From Candidatus Krumholzibacteriia bacterium (GTDB lineage Bacteria > Krumholzibacteriota > Krumholzibacteriia > LZORAL124-64-63): 64,000 nucleotides of DNA. This document shows, piece after piece, positions 32,877 through 42,029 of this stretch. Positions within the stretch are counted from its first letter, which is position 1. Each line of letters starts with the position of its first letter. Location of the stretch: contig JADGDU010000021.1 in NCBI GenBank assembly GCA_016744705.1, positions 18,678 to 82,677 on the forward strand, read 5' to 3'. The position numbers and the translations under genes were made by a program. The notes beneath the pieces were generated by a model that was not told where the DNA came from, made no database searches, and worked only from the letters and a program-made list of their open reading frames with translations.

Positions 32877-33353
32877 CTATATCCGGCTCAGAAGATTTTC
32901 CAGAACAATCCGCACTCCTGCTGGTGTGTAGGGATCATCCGGAGCATCTGGCTTGCCTGGTATATTGAAGCGTGGGCGTTCCTGATAATCGCGGCCCCAG
33001 CGGGCGTCGGTATCACGCACCAGGGTATTGAGGGCGCTTTGAGAATCGAGGAGACTCTGGAGCATTTCCTTGAGGGCGCCCACGGGGTGCTCCCGGTGTT
33101 TATCCAGCAGTGGTAGGTTCTGGCTGAGCCGCTGGCTGAGCGTGGCATTCAGAGAGCCATCCGGGTCCTCGAGGTGGACATCGATCAAAGTCTGAAGATC
33201 CATCAAGGCTTGGCGAGTCAGGGGGATGGGCGAGGCCCCTTTCAGGTTACCCGCACCGGCACGACCGATGGCTTCGGACAGACTGAATTTTCGTTCCTTC
33301 AGGATTTCGTTTTCCACGGATCCTGTGGTATCGTCTTTTTTATTGGATTTCAT
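32877..33353 (-). CDS. Hypothetical protein
   Basis: 158 residues from ATG 33353. No signal peptide or membrane segment. A charged N-terminus is followed by KFSLSEAIGRAGAGNLKGASPIP and then amphipathic helices with frequent Leu and Gln (LSQRLSQNLPLLDKHREHPVGALKEMLQSLLDSQSALNTLV), ending in a Pro-rich tail. Not recognised. It is divergent from the methyltransferase gene only seven bases away, so the two must share a promoter region overlapping the coding starts. Confidence 0.65.
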   Translation of the reverse strand: MKSNKKDDTTGSVENEILKERKFSLSEAIGRAGAGNLKGASPIPLTRQALMDLQTLIDVHLEDPDGSLNATLSQRLSQNLPLLDKHREHPVGALKEMLQSLLDSQSALNTLVRDTDARWGRDYQERPRFNIPGKPDAPDDPYTPAGVRIVLENLLSRI

Positions 33354-33359
33354 CTGTGA

Positions 33360-34139
33360 ATGATAGCAAAGGATGACTTGGAATTGAACCCGGAATTTAA
33401 AAACAATCAGAAACCTCTGCCTCATCTAGCGGCGGGAATGCCCGCGGGAGAGGGCCAGCTCATTCTGCACCGAAGGGCGCGTCTGGTGGATTCTCTGCTG
33501 CATCAGCCGGGGGGCCATTTGCTGGATTTTGGTTGTGGCAATGGAGCCCAGACTCTGCTGTTGGCCCAAACGTTCGACCAAACCACCGGGGTGGATATAA
33601 ATGAAGATTTTCTCAGGGGATTTCGCCATGCCATAAAGAACTCTGCTCACCCTGAACGCTTGCAGGCATTGGCTACAGAAGGGCAGCCGGTGGATCTACC
33701 GGCAGAATCTGTGGACGTGGTCACCTCCTTCACGGTGTTGGAGCACGTGCCCGACGAAATGTCCGTCCTTAAGGACTTGCACCGCTTGCTCAAGCCCGGG
33801 GGAAGGCTCATTTTAACCGTGCCCAATCGCTGGTGGGTTTTTGAAACCCACGGTGCCGATCTTCCCCTGTTGCCCTGGAACCGGGTGCCGTTTGTGAGTT
33901 GGTGGCCCAAAGCTCTGCATGATCGTTGGGCCCGGGCCCGGATTTATCGCCGTGCGGATATCATAGCTCTGGTGGAAGCCGCCGGTTTTCAGGTGGACGA
34001 AGTTTTTCACATGACCGCACCCATGGATATGATTCCCTGGTCTGGGGTCCGTAAGGTGGTTCGCCAGACAGTTTTTAAGGGCGACCGCACTGCTATTCCT
34101 TTTCTGGCCACGGAAATTGTCCTGGCCGCAACGAGGTAG
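33360..34139 (+). CDS. SAM-dependent methyltransferase, class I (type 11)
   Basis: 259 residues. SAM-binding motif I LLDFGCGNGAQTLLLA, acidic motif II TGVDINEDFL, and VDVVTSFTVLEHVPDEMSVLKDLHRLLKPGGRLILTVPNRWW are standard for this fold. The C-terminal third (LPLLPWNRVPFVSWWPKALHDRWARARIYRRADIIALVEAAGF) resembles enzymes acting on lipids or glycan intermediates. Substrate unknown. It is followed four bases later by the S9 peptidase start. Confidence 0.85.
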   Translation: MIAKDDLELNPEFKNNQKPLPHLAAGMPAGEGQLILHRRARLVDSLLHQPGGHLLDFGCGNGAQTLLLAQTFDQTTGVDINEDFLRGFRHAIKNSAHPERLQALATEGQPVDLPAESVDVVTSFTVLEHVPDEMSVLKDLHRLLKPGGRLILTVPNRWWVFETHGADLPLLPWNRVPFVSWWPKALHDRWARARIYRRADIIALVEAAGFQVDEVFHMTAPMDMIPWSGVRKVVRQTVFKGDRTAIPFLATEIVLAATR

Positions 34140-34143
34140 ATTC

Positions 34144-36264
34144 ATGAACCGTTTGGCCAAGGTGGTAGTTTTGATGATGATGACGAGTGTATTTTCCGGA
34201 TGCCAGGATGATGGCGGGGACCGGCCGGTGGCCCCTGTAGCAAAAATTCAACCGACAGAATTGACGGCCTTTGGAGAAACCAGGGTCGACAATTATTTCT
34301 GGCTCCGTGAGCGGGAAAAACCTGAAGTCATCCAATACCTGGAAGCGGAAAACGAATACCTCAAACAGGTTTTGGCGCCCACTGAAGAACTGCAGAAAAA
34401 GCTCTTCACCGAGATGAAGGGGCGAATTAAGAAGGATGATACCACGGTGCCTTATCTCTATAACGGCTACTGGTATTATTCACGCTTTGAAGAAGGGGGC
34501 GAGTACGAATTGCATTGCCGCCGACCTGAAGGAAGCGACACCGAAGAAGTCTTTCTCAACGGAAACACCCTGGCCCCTGGGGATGGCTATTTCTCCCTCT
34601 CGGGGGTGGAAGTCAGCCCTGATAGCCGCAAAGTTGTATACGGTGTTGATACTGCTGGACGCCGCTTCTACACCCTGCGCATCAAAGATCTGGAAACGGG
34701 CCAATTGCTGGACGACATCATCCCCGATGTGACGGGCGAGGTGACCTGGGCCCTGGACAACCGCACCCTGTTTTACACGCGCCAGGACCCTGAAACTCTG
34801 CGCAGCTATCAAGTGTGGCGTCACGAATTGGGGGCTGCACCCGGCAGCGATGTCCTGATTTTCGAGGAGCAGGATGAAACTTTCGATGTATCTATAGAGC
34901 GCACCAAGAGCGAGCGTTTTCTTCTGCTTTCATCTTCCCAAACTCTTAGTACCGAGTTCCGTATATTGGAGGCTGACAACCCGTTGGGTAAATTCCGAAT
35001 CTTTGAGCCACGGCGCCGTGATCTGGAATACCACATTGAACATCAGGGTGATCGTTTCTTAATCCTAACCAACCATGAAGCAAAAAACTTCCGCCTCATG
35101 CAATGCTCTGAAAACGATACAGGGCTGGATGGTTGGGAAGAACTGATTGCCCATCGGGATGATGTCTTTCTGGAAGATCTGGAAGTGTTCGACAACTGGT
35201 TGGTACTGGCCGAACGGTTTGATGGGTTGACCCAATTGAAAATTCTGCCCAGTGATGGCTCCGCAGCTTATGAGCTTGAATTTAACGACCCCACCTGGTC
35301 GGTGTGGCTGTCCACAAACGTTTCTCTGGATTCCGAAATATTGCGTTTCGGTTATTCAAGCCTGACAACTCCCACTTCCACTTACGATTTTGATATGAAC
35401 GCCAAGGAGAAAACCCTCCTCAAGCAGACCGAAGTGCTGGGTGGCTTTTTATCCGAAAATTACCAGTCGGAATACATTCAGGTGAAAGCGGAAGACGGGA
35501 CCTTGGTGCCCGTCTCTCTGGTATACCGCAAGGGTTTCAAACCCAATGGGCAGAGTCCTTTATTATTGTATGCTTACGGGTCCTATGGTTACAGCATGGA
35601 CGCCAGTTTCGGCAGCAGTCGTTTGAGCCTTCTGGACCGCGGTTTCGTCTACGCCATCGCCCATGTTCGCGGAGGCGAGGAAAAAGGCAGAGCCTGGTAC
35701 GAAGGCGGCAAATTGTTGAAAAAGAAAAACACCTTCACGGATTTTATCGACTGTGGAAATTATCTGGTGGATCAGGGTTACACGGATCATGACCGTCTCT
35801 TTGCCATGGGGGGATCAGCGGGTGGTTTGCTTATGGGCGCCATCATGAATATGGCGCCAGAGGTGTGGCGTGGTGTGGTGGCTCAAGTGCCTTGGGTGGA
35901 TGTGGTGACCACCATGCAAGATGATTCGATTCCTCTAACCACCAGTGAGTATGACGAATGGGGCAATCCCGGTGAGGAAGAGTATTACCACTACATGCTG
36001 TCCTACAGTCCTTATGACAATGTGCAGGCCATGAACTATCCAGCCACTTTGGTGACTACCGGGTTGCATGATAGCCAGGTCCAATACTGGGAGCCGGCAA
36101 AGTGGGTAGCCAAACTGCGGGTGATGAAAACCGACAACAATCCCTTGCTGTTTAAGATCAACATGGAAGCTGGGCATGGTGGGGCCTCCGGGCGATTCCG
36201 GCGGCTGGAAGAGATGGCTTTGTCTTATGCTTTCATGTTGGATTTGCTGGGGATCAAGGAGTGA
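34144..36264 (+). CDS. Prolyl oligopeptidase-family (S9A) lipoprotein, oligopeptidase B-like
   Basis: 706 residues from ATG 34144. A lipoprotein signal peptide ends in VFSGC, so it is membrane-anchored outside the cytoplasm, unlike typical cytoplasmic oligopeptidase B. A beta-propeller (about 70-420) is followed by the alpha/beta hydrolase domain: FVYAIAHVRGG, nucleophile in MGGSAGGLLMG, Asp in TTGLHDSQVQYWEP and His in MEAGHGGASGR. It cleaves short peptides after basic residues or proline. DUF2164 follows eight bases later. Confidence 0.9.
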   Translation: MNRLAKVVVLMMMTSVFSGCQDDGGDRPVAPVAKIQPTELTAFGETRVDNYFWLREREKPEVIQYLEAENEYLKQVLAPTEELQKKLFTEMKGRIKKDDTTVPYLYNGYWYYSRFEEGGEYELHCRRPEGSDTEEVFLNGNTLAPGDGYFSLSGVEVSPDSRKVVYGVDTAGRRFYTLRIKDLETGQLLDDIIPDVTGEVTWALDNRTLFYTRQDPETLRSYQVWRHELGAAPGSDVLIFEEQDETFDVSIERTKSERFLLLSSSQTLSTEFRILEADNPLGKFRIFEPRRRDLEYHIEHQGDRFLILTNHEAKNFRLMQCSENDTGLDGWEELIAHRDDVFLEDLEVFDNWLVLAERFDGLTQLKILPSDGSAAYELEFNDPTWSVWLSTNVSLDSEILRFGYSSLTTPTSTYDFDMNAKEKTLLKQTEVLGGFLSENYQSEYIQVKAEDGTLVPVSLVYRKGFKPNGQSPLLLYAYGSYGYSMDASFGSSRLSLLDRGFVYAIAHVRGGEEKGRAWYEGGKLLKKKNTFTDFIDCGNYLVDQGYTDHDRLFAMGGSAGGLLMGAIMNMAPEVWRGVVAQVPWVDVVTTMQDDSIPLTTSEYDEWGNPGEEEYYHYMLSYSPYDNVQAMNYPATLVTTGLHDSQVQYWEPAKWVAKLRVMKTDNNPLLFKINMEAGHGGASGRFRRLEEMALSYAFMLDLLGIKE

Positions 36265-36271
36265 TGGATTT

Positions 36272-36520
36272 ATGGCTATCGAATTGAAGAAAGAAGTCCA
36301 GGACCGGCTCATCGGTTCCATCCGAAAGTACTTTCAGGAAAATATGGATGAAGAAATTGGGGACTTGAAAGCCCTGCTTCTCATGGAGTTTTTTTTGAAA
36401 GAACTGGGCCCGGCCGTTTACAACCAGGCGGTGAGTGATGCCCAGGGGGTGATGGCAGAGCGGGTGGGTGAACTGGACAGTGTTTGTTATGCCTCAGAAG
36501 AAGATTTTTGGGGTAAATAG
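36272..36520 (+). CDS. DUF2164 family protein
   Basis: 82 residues: MAIELKKEVQDRLIGSIRKYFQENMDEEIGDLKALLLMEFFLKELGPAVYNQAVSDAQ matches the small conserved DUF2164 family, whose function is unknown. GGAG lies upstream of ATG 36272. It is probably co-transcribed with the S9 peptidase. Confidence 0.88.
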   Translation: MAIELKKEVQDRLIGSIRKYFQENMDEEIGDLKALLLMEFFLKELGPAVYNQAVSDAQGVMAERVGELDSVCYASEEDFWGK

Positions 36521-36549
36521 AGCAAAGCATTGGAAACTGAAGGTTAATG

Positions 36550-36580
36550 AAGGCCGGGTCTGGGACCCGGCCTTCTCATT
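36550..36580. terminator. Rho-independent terminator between convergent genes
   Basis: Stem AAGGCCGGGTC / GACCCGGCCTT with a three-base loop; the T tract is weak on the plus strand. Confidence 0.75.
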
Positions 36581-36587
36581 TCATCGT

Positions 36588-39500
36588 TCACTTCTGAAGA
36601 TATTTGATGAAAGAGGCCGTCTGGTATTGATTCTTTTCTGCCAAACCCATAAGCAAAGCTTTAGAATCCAAAAGATTGACCGGATTCTTCACCCGTCCGG
36701 TTTGGATGGTCCTGAATACCAAGGCGGTCAAAAGATGTTCAAGAGACTCTTTGTTGAGATATTCGAGCCCCTGGTGCCTGTTCAGTTGCAGAAACTTTTG
36801 AACAGCCTTTTGGGATAGGGCAGAGGCGAACCAGGATGTTTCACCACGGGCCATCAAATCCATGAATTCATCACCCGAGGCCAGGATTTCGGCTAACCAG
36901 ACGGTGGACCATCCGGCGTGGGAATTGCCGGCCCAGTCCACCATGGCTTCGGCCATTTCTTCCAGAAAGAGGGCAGCATCGGTTGCTATCAGAAGGTAGC
37001 CTCCAAGAATGATTTCATGTTCTTCAGACCATGGTCCGGGTAAATCTTGAAGCAGGTCTGCCAAGTGGTTGGCCTGGAGAATACGGCTGCCGGGAAGGGT
37101 GGTAAGGAGATCATCCAACTCCTTGCGGGTGCCGGTACCGGGCTTGAGTTGGGTTCTGATATTCTGCCAAAGGGGTGGCAGAGCTGGGTCTGTTTTCTGG
37201 GGCGATTTTTCTGGGGTAGAAAATTCAAGGGTGTCCAAACCTGCCAGAATTTCAGCCGTCAGTGAAGGTCTGAGTTCTAACAAGACCGGTTCAATTTCCC
37301 TTTTTCGTAGGGCCAGATTTAAGTCTGGTACACCTTGCCCATTCAAATGGTGAGCCAATGTGGACCAGGAGCCATCTCCATCCTGCATTTTCCGAAAATT
37401 CACCAAAGCTCGGGATTGATACCCGTTCAAATGAGTGTGGAAACCATTGTGTACCAAGTCTTCTGCACTCTGCAGGTACTCCAGACCATCACTGTGATCC
37501 CGGTACGAATACCATATTCCGGGGGAGTTATCCAGCTGCAGGGCTTCTGCAAAACTGCGTCTCACCAGATGGGGCTCTTCAGAACTGCCAGTGTTCACGG
37601 CTGAACTGTTGTGAACATTTCCTTTGGTTTGTTCATAGCAATTGTTGAAGATGATCAAAGCTTTTTCATCACCGCAGCGGTTGGTGTAGGCAAAGACATT
37701 TTCGTCCACATGGCCGTGTTCGGTTTCGAAGTCGAAGAGGGCAAAATTCTCTGATCCGCTGAACAGATGGCGCAGGCGCATGAGGGGGAAAATTTCCCCT
37801 TCATGACGCGAGACCATGGCTTCATCCACACTCTCATCCCAACAGGCTTTCCGGTACTCCATACCGTACTTTTCAGTGAAACCCTCGATCTGGCCGTGGC
37901 CAATCATGGGCAAACCGGGCAGGGTGACGAGCAACAGGGCGCATCCAAAATATTTGTCGGAACGGCCAAACTGTTCGACGGCTGTTTTCTCGTCGGGATT
38001 GTTCATGAAGTTGACGAAACGTTGCAGAACAGCGGGGCTGAATTCGAGCACATTTTTGATAGTCTGACGGTACTTGGCGTTGTCTTCCATTTTGAGCATG
38101 TTCATGAAGGCACTGTTGTACACTCGGTGCATGCCCAGGGTGCGCACGAAGTATCCTTCCATGAGCCAGAAGGCTTCGGCCAGAAGCAGGGTGTCGGGAG
38201 CCTCAGCTGCCACCCGGTCCACCACCTGCCGCCAAAATTCTTCGGGAAAGACTCGGTTGAATTCTTCTTTGCTCATGCCGTGTTCGGCGCGGGAGGGGAT
38301 GGCGCCGGCATCTCCGGGGGCCGGGAACCACAACCGTTGGTAATGCTTTTTGGCCAGGGTCATGGCCGCGTCGAAGCGGATGATAGGGAACATGCGGGCC
38401 ACATCGAGGATGACATTGGTGACGGCTTCGCGCACTTCCGGTAGCAGGAAATTCAATTGGGCGGTGTCGTTCCAGGGCATGCTGGTGCCGTCGTTGCCGT
38501 GGTAGATATAGCGGGTGTGGCCGGTGTTGTTGTCCACACGCTGGAAGACCACCGAAGCATCCCGTTGGTCCCAGTAGCCGTCTTCAATGCGCACACTGAC
38601 GTTGGGGTCCTGGCACAGGTCGCCGCCGGTGAAGTCGTAGGCGGGGAAAGGGGGATGGTCTGCTTGCAGGAACCAGTCGGGATGCTCGATAACCCAACGG
38701 CTGTCAATGCCCATGTGGTTGGGAACCATGTCGCTGGCCAAGCGGATGCCGCGCTGTCCGGCTCGGTCGGCAAGGTTCTGGTATGCGCCCTGGCCGCCCA
38801 GATCTTCGGCGATTTTGTAATCGCGCAAGGCGTAGGCGCTGGCTGCAGCGTCGGGGTTGCCCAGGTATTGTTTGATGAGACGGGAAGATTCGGATCGCTC
38901 CCAAAGGCCTATGAGCCACAGACCAGTGATGCCCCAACGGGCCAGTTTGTCCAATTCCTGATCGGGAATGTCGGCCAGAGTGCGCACAGGATGGCCGTAT
39001 TCTTTAGACAGTTGGTCCAGCCACACGTAGACCGACTTGGCCATCAGAACCACGTTGCTCATCCAGTCGGCATCTTTGCTGAAAGCCTCGGGCTCGGGTT
39101 CTGTTTCGTTCCAGCCAGGGGCGCCGGGACCAAATTCCAGAACCGGTGGCGGGCCGGGCTCGCCGCTGCGATGCACATCAACTTCCTGGAGGATATCGAG
39201 GGTGAATTGCAGGCGCTGGATGAGTTCATCGGGTAGCAGGTGAGACCAGTGCTGGCGGATGAATTCGATTTGCCCACTCAGGGAATCGGGGCTGGCCAGC
39301 ATGGGGCCTCGCAGGAGGTGAACCAGGCTTCCCCCTTCAGCACCGGCAGGCTCAGAATCTTCCAAATAATCTTCCAGGCCGGTGATGAAAGGAACAAACA
39401 AGGCTTGCCTGCGCAATTCATCGTCATCAAAAAGATGCACAACAGAAGCTGCGGCTGGGTTTGAAGTGTTGAGGAAGAGCAAAAGCATTTCCAGGGTGGC

Positions 39501-39971
39501 CAGGTTGTGGCCGTGGATGGTATCCAGAAAATCGCGGCCGGTGCGGCGGGCCAATTGCACTTCCAGGGGTGGAAAGAGATCTACAAAAGATCGGTAGAGG
39601 GCAGAAACTGATTCGGTGCCCAAACGTTGGTTGGCCCAGCGGCGGCATCGGTGCAGACAGCCGGGATTTTCCTGTCCCACATATTGCTCAGCTACAAAAC
39701 GCAGGACCATGTTGATGGTGCGCAAAGCCAGGAGGGTCTCGGCGTGGGTGGCGGGCAGACCTTCGGATTGCCGGGCGGGATCATCATTGATGCGGTCGCT
39801 CAGTTTGCGGATCTCATAGGATGGATCGGCAGGGGGCTGTAGAAGCTCATCAGCCAGGACTGAGCGCACGGCGTAACGGTGCCAGGTGCGATCCGAAAGA
39901 GGAAATCCAAATACAAAATATTCCGAATTGGGATACTGCTCATTGCCGTTTGCCAAGGGTTTGCCTTTCAT
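36588..39971 (-). CDS. Large GH13 (alpha-amylase family) protein
   Basis: About 1127 residues from ATG 39971. A GH13 barrel lies in the middle (about 330-780): DMVPNHMGID (conserved region I), nucleophile Asp in IIRFDAAMTLAKKHY, acid/base Glu in LLLAEAFWLMEGYF, and FMNNPDEKTA in place of the usual NHD; LLVTLPGLPMIGHGQIEG follows. About 320 residues before it and 300 after match no domain I recognise. No signal peptide, so probably cytoplasmic and acting on storage glucan or a maltosyl donor. More than twice the usual GH13 length. It diverges from the DUF1446 gene. Confidence 0.85.
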   Translation of the reverse strand: MKGKPLANGNEQYPNSEYFVFGFPLSDRTWHRYAVRSVLADELLQPPADPSYEIRKLSDRINDDPARQSEGLPATHAETLLALRTINMVLRFVAEQYVGQENPGCLHRCRRWANQRLGTESVSALYRSFVDLFPPLEVQLARRTGRDFLDTIHGHNLATLEMLLLFLNTSNPAAASVVHLFDDDELRRQALFVPFITGLEDYLEDSEPAGAEGGSLVHLLRGPMLASPDSLSGQIEFIRQHWSHLLPDELIQRLQFTLDILQEVDVHRSGEPGPPPVLEFGPGAPGWNETEPEPEAFSKDADWMSNVVLMAKSVYVWLDQLSKEYGHPVRTLADIPDQELDKLARWGITGLWLIGLWERSESSRLIKQYLGNPDAAASAYALRDYKIAEDLGGQGAYQNLADRAGQRGIRLASDMVPNHMGIDSRWVIEHPDWFLQADHPPFPAYDFTGGDLCQDPNVSVRIEDGYWDQRDASVVFQRVDNNTGHTRYIYHGNDGTSMPWNDTAQLNFLLPEVREAVTNVILDVARMFPIIRFDAAMTLAKKHYQRLWFPAPGDAGAIPSRAEHGMSKEEFNRVFPEEFWRQVVDRVAAEAPDTLLLAEAFWLMEGYFVRTLGMHRVYNSAFMNMLKMEDNAKYRQTIKNVLEFSPAVLQRFVNFMNNPDEKTAVEQFGRSDKYFGCALLLVTLPGLPMIGHGQIEGFTEKYGMEYRKACWDESVDEAMVSRHEGEIFPLMRLRHLFSGSENFALFDFETEHGHVDENVFAYTNRCGDEKALIIFNNCYEQTKGNVHNSSAVNTGSSEEPHLVRRSFAEALQLDNSPGIWYSYRDHSDGLEYLQSAEDLVHNGFHTHLNGYQSRALVNFRKMQDGDGSWSTLAHHLNGQGVPDLNLALRKREIEPVLLELRPSLTAEILAGLDTLEFSTPEKSPQKTDPALPPLWQNIRTQLKPGTGTRKELDDLLTTLPGSRILQANHLADLLQDLPGPWSEEHEIILGGYLLIATDAALFLEEMAEAMVDWAGNSHAGWSTVWLAEILASGDEFMDLMARGETSWFASALSQKAVQKFLQLNRHQGLEYLNKESLEHLLTALVFRTIQTGRVKNPVNLLDSKALLMGLAEKNQYQTASFIKYLQK

Positions 39972-40105
39972 ACTTGATTCCTGAGGCTCAATCGGGATAA
40001 TGGATGAATACATAAACAACGGCCACCGGGGCCATGTCTCCGGTGTCTTATTATCAGCCAAGACAGAAAAATGACAAGGTCCATGTGGCAGCGAAAGGAC
40101 AAAGC

Positions 40106-41902
40106 GTGAAAAAGAAGATTCGCATCGGCAACGCGGGTGGGTATTGGGGCGACGATCTGGATGCTCTGTATCGCCAGTTGAAGGGGGGCGACCTTGATTA
40201 TATCACTATGGATTTCCTGGCAGAAATCACCATGTCCATCCTTCGCAAGCAACAACTCCGCAATCCCGCCCTGGGATACGCCAAAGATTTCCTGACCCAG
40301 CTGGAAACCTGCCTGCCGCTCATTGTCGATAAAAATGTGCGGGTGATCACCAACGCCGGGGGTATCAATCCGGAGGGTTTGGGCCGGGAAATCCTGAAAC
40401 TGGCTCGCCGGCAGGGCTATGATATCAAAGTGGGGGTGGTCTATGGGGATGACATCACCAACCAACTCTACGAGCTGACGGCTGCCGGTGAAAAGTTCAC
40501 TAACATGGAAAATGGCGCCGATTTTTCCGGAGTTCGCCACCAGGTGACCTCGGCCAATGTCTATTTGGGAGCCGAGCCTGTGGTGGCCGCTCTGGATGCG
40601 GGTTGCCAGATTATTGTCACTGGCCGGGTTACTGATACGGGCATCACCATGGCGCCCATGATTCACGAGTTTGGTTGGGCCATGGATGATTGGGATTTGA
40701 TGGCATCGGGTCTGGTGGCTGGTCATATTATCGAATGTGGGGCTCAGGGTTCTGGTGGTAATATTACCGACTGGGAAGATGTGCCCAGTTTCCATAACAT
40801 CGGTTATCCCATCATCGAGATGCACAAAAACGGAACATTCTACGTTACGAAGCACGCCCGCACAGGCGGCCTGATTTGTGAGAAGTCCGTAAAAGAGCAA
40901 CTGGTGTACGAAATGGGCGATCCAGCCCAATACATTTCTCCCGACTGTGTGGCCTTCTTTGATACGATTGAGGTTGAAGAAGTGAAGGCCAATCGGGTTA
41001 AAATATCTGGTGTTCGTGGCGGTCCTTCCCCTGCGATGCTCAAAGTTTCCATGTCTTATGAAGATGGCTGGAAGGCGGCGGGCGAAGTTTTGATCAGTGG
41101 GCCCAATGTGCGCAAAAAAGCTGCTGTGGTTGAGGAAATATTTTGGAAAAAGGTTGGTCATAAGTTTGAAAAGACGCACACCGCCCTGGTGGGAGCTGGG
41201 TCCATTTGGCCCGACCGTCTCTCAGAATATGAACCCAATGAGATCTATTTGCGCTTCGGAGTTTGCGATCACGATTTGAACAAAATCAACGATTTCAGCA
41301 AGACTCTACCGGCTCTGATTCTGGCCGGGCCTTCGGGCATGGCTGTTAGCACCGGGGGGCGGCCTCGGGCTCAGGCAGTGGTGGCCTATTGGCCCGCTTT
41401 GGTCCGTAGAGACCATTGCAGCGCCAAGGTTCTGGTTTTGGGCACAGACGGGCAAGAAGATTTCAGCGAGATTCAGTTCCCCTTACGCGAGGGCACAGGC
41501 GACCCGGTCTTCAGCGACCAGCCCAAAGTCACACGCACTCCCATCAAGCATAAAGGGGCCCTGAAAGAGGTCTCTCTGCGCAAGATGTGCTACGCCCGCA
41601 GTGGTGACAAAGGCGACATGTGCAACATTGGTTTGCTGGCCCGCTCACCTTTGGTTTATGACTGGATCCAGGAGAACCTCACGGCCCGGGTGGTGAAGCG
41701 TTTCTTTAAAGGTAAGGTTTTGGGCAAGGTTACCCGTTACGAGCTGGACAACCTTCAGGGATTGAACTTTCTGATGGATGGAGCGCTGGGTGGTGGTGGA
41801 ACCACAAGTCTCCTGGTGGATCCTCAGGGGAAAACCATGAGCCAGGCCTTGTTGGAGCTGAAAGTGAAGGTGCCTTCTTCGGTGCTGAAGGGTCTTGGTT
41901 AG
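40106..41902 (+). CDS. DUF1446/AtuA-like protein
   Basis: About 598 residues from GTG 40106 (AAAGGA upstream; ATG 40034 is in frame but has no ribosome site). The first 450 residues are a DUF1446 domain: RIGNAGGYWGDDLDALYRQLKGGDLDYITMDFLAEITMSIL, VITNAGGINP and QIIVTGRVTDTGITMAP. The last 110 (LRKMCYARSGDKGDMCNIGLLAR ... GGGTTSLLVDPQGKTMSQALL) match the AtuA C-terminal domain. AtuA belongs to acyclic terpene catabolism in Pseudomonas but no other atu genes are near, so the substrate here is unknown. Confidence 0.85.
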   Translation: MKKKIRIGNAGGYWGDDLDALYRQLKGGDLDYITMDFLAEITMSILRKQQLRNPALGYAKDFLTQLETCLPLIVDKNVRVITNAGGINPEGLGREILKLARRQGYDIKVGVVYGDDITNQLYELTAAGEKFTNMENGADFSGVRHQVTSANVYLGAEPVVAALDAGCQIIVTGRVTDTGITMAPMIHEFGWAMDDWDLMASGLVAGHIIECGAQGSGGNITDWEDVPSFHNIGYPIIEMHKNGTFYVTKHARTGGLICEKSVKEQLVYEMGDPAQYISPDCVAFFDTIEVEEVKANRVKISGVRGGPSPAMLKVSMSYEDGWKAAGEVLISGPNVRKKAAVVEEIFWKKVGHKFEKTHTALVGAGSIWPDRLSEYEPNEIYLRFGVCDHDLNKINDFSKTLPALILAGPSGMAVSTGGRPRAQAVVAYWPALVRRDHCSAKVLVLGTDGQEDFSEIQFPLREGTGDPVFSDQPKVTRTPIKHKGALKEVSLRKMCYARSGDKGDMCNIGLLARSPLVYDWIQENLTARVVKRFFKGKVLGKVTRYELDNLQGLNFLMDGALGGGGTTSLLVDPQGKTMSQALLELKVKVPSSVLKGLG

Positions 41903-41934
41903 CCAATATCGGGTTTATTGAATGATTGGTAGTT

Positions 41935-41965
41935 GGCGGCTCCCCAAGGGGCCGCCATCGTTTTT
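41935..41965 (+). terminator. Rho-independent terminator
   Basis: GGCGGCTCC / GGGGCCGCC stem with CCAA loop, followed by ATCGTTTTT, downstream of the DUF1446 gene. Confidence 0.85.
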
Positions 41966-42029
41966 CCCAGCCCACCCTCCAAGTATGATATGATTATAGC
42001 CTCAATCCTTCCCCTTCAGGAGAAAATCC

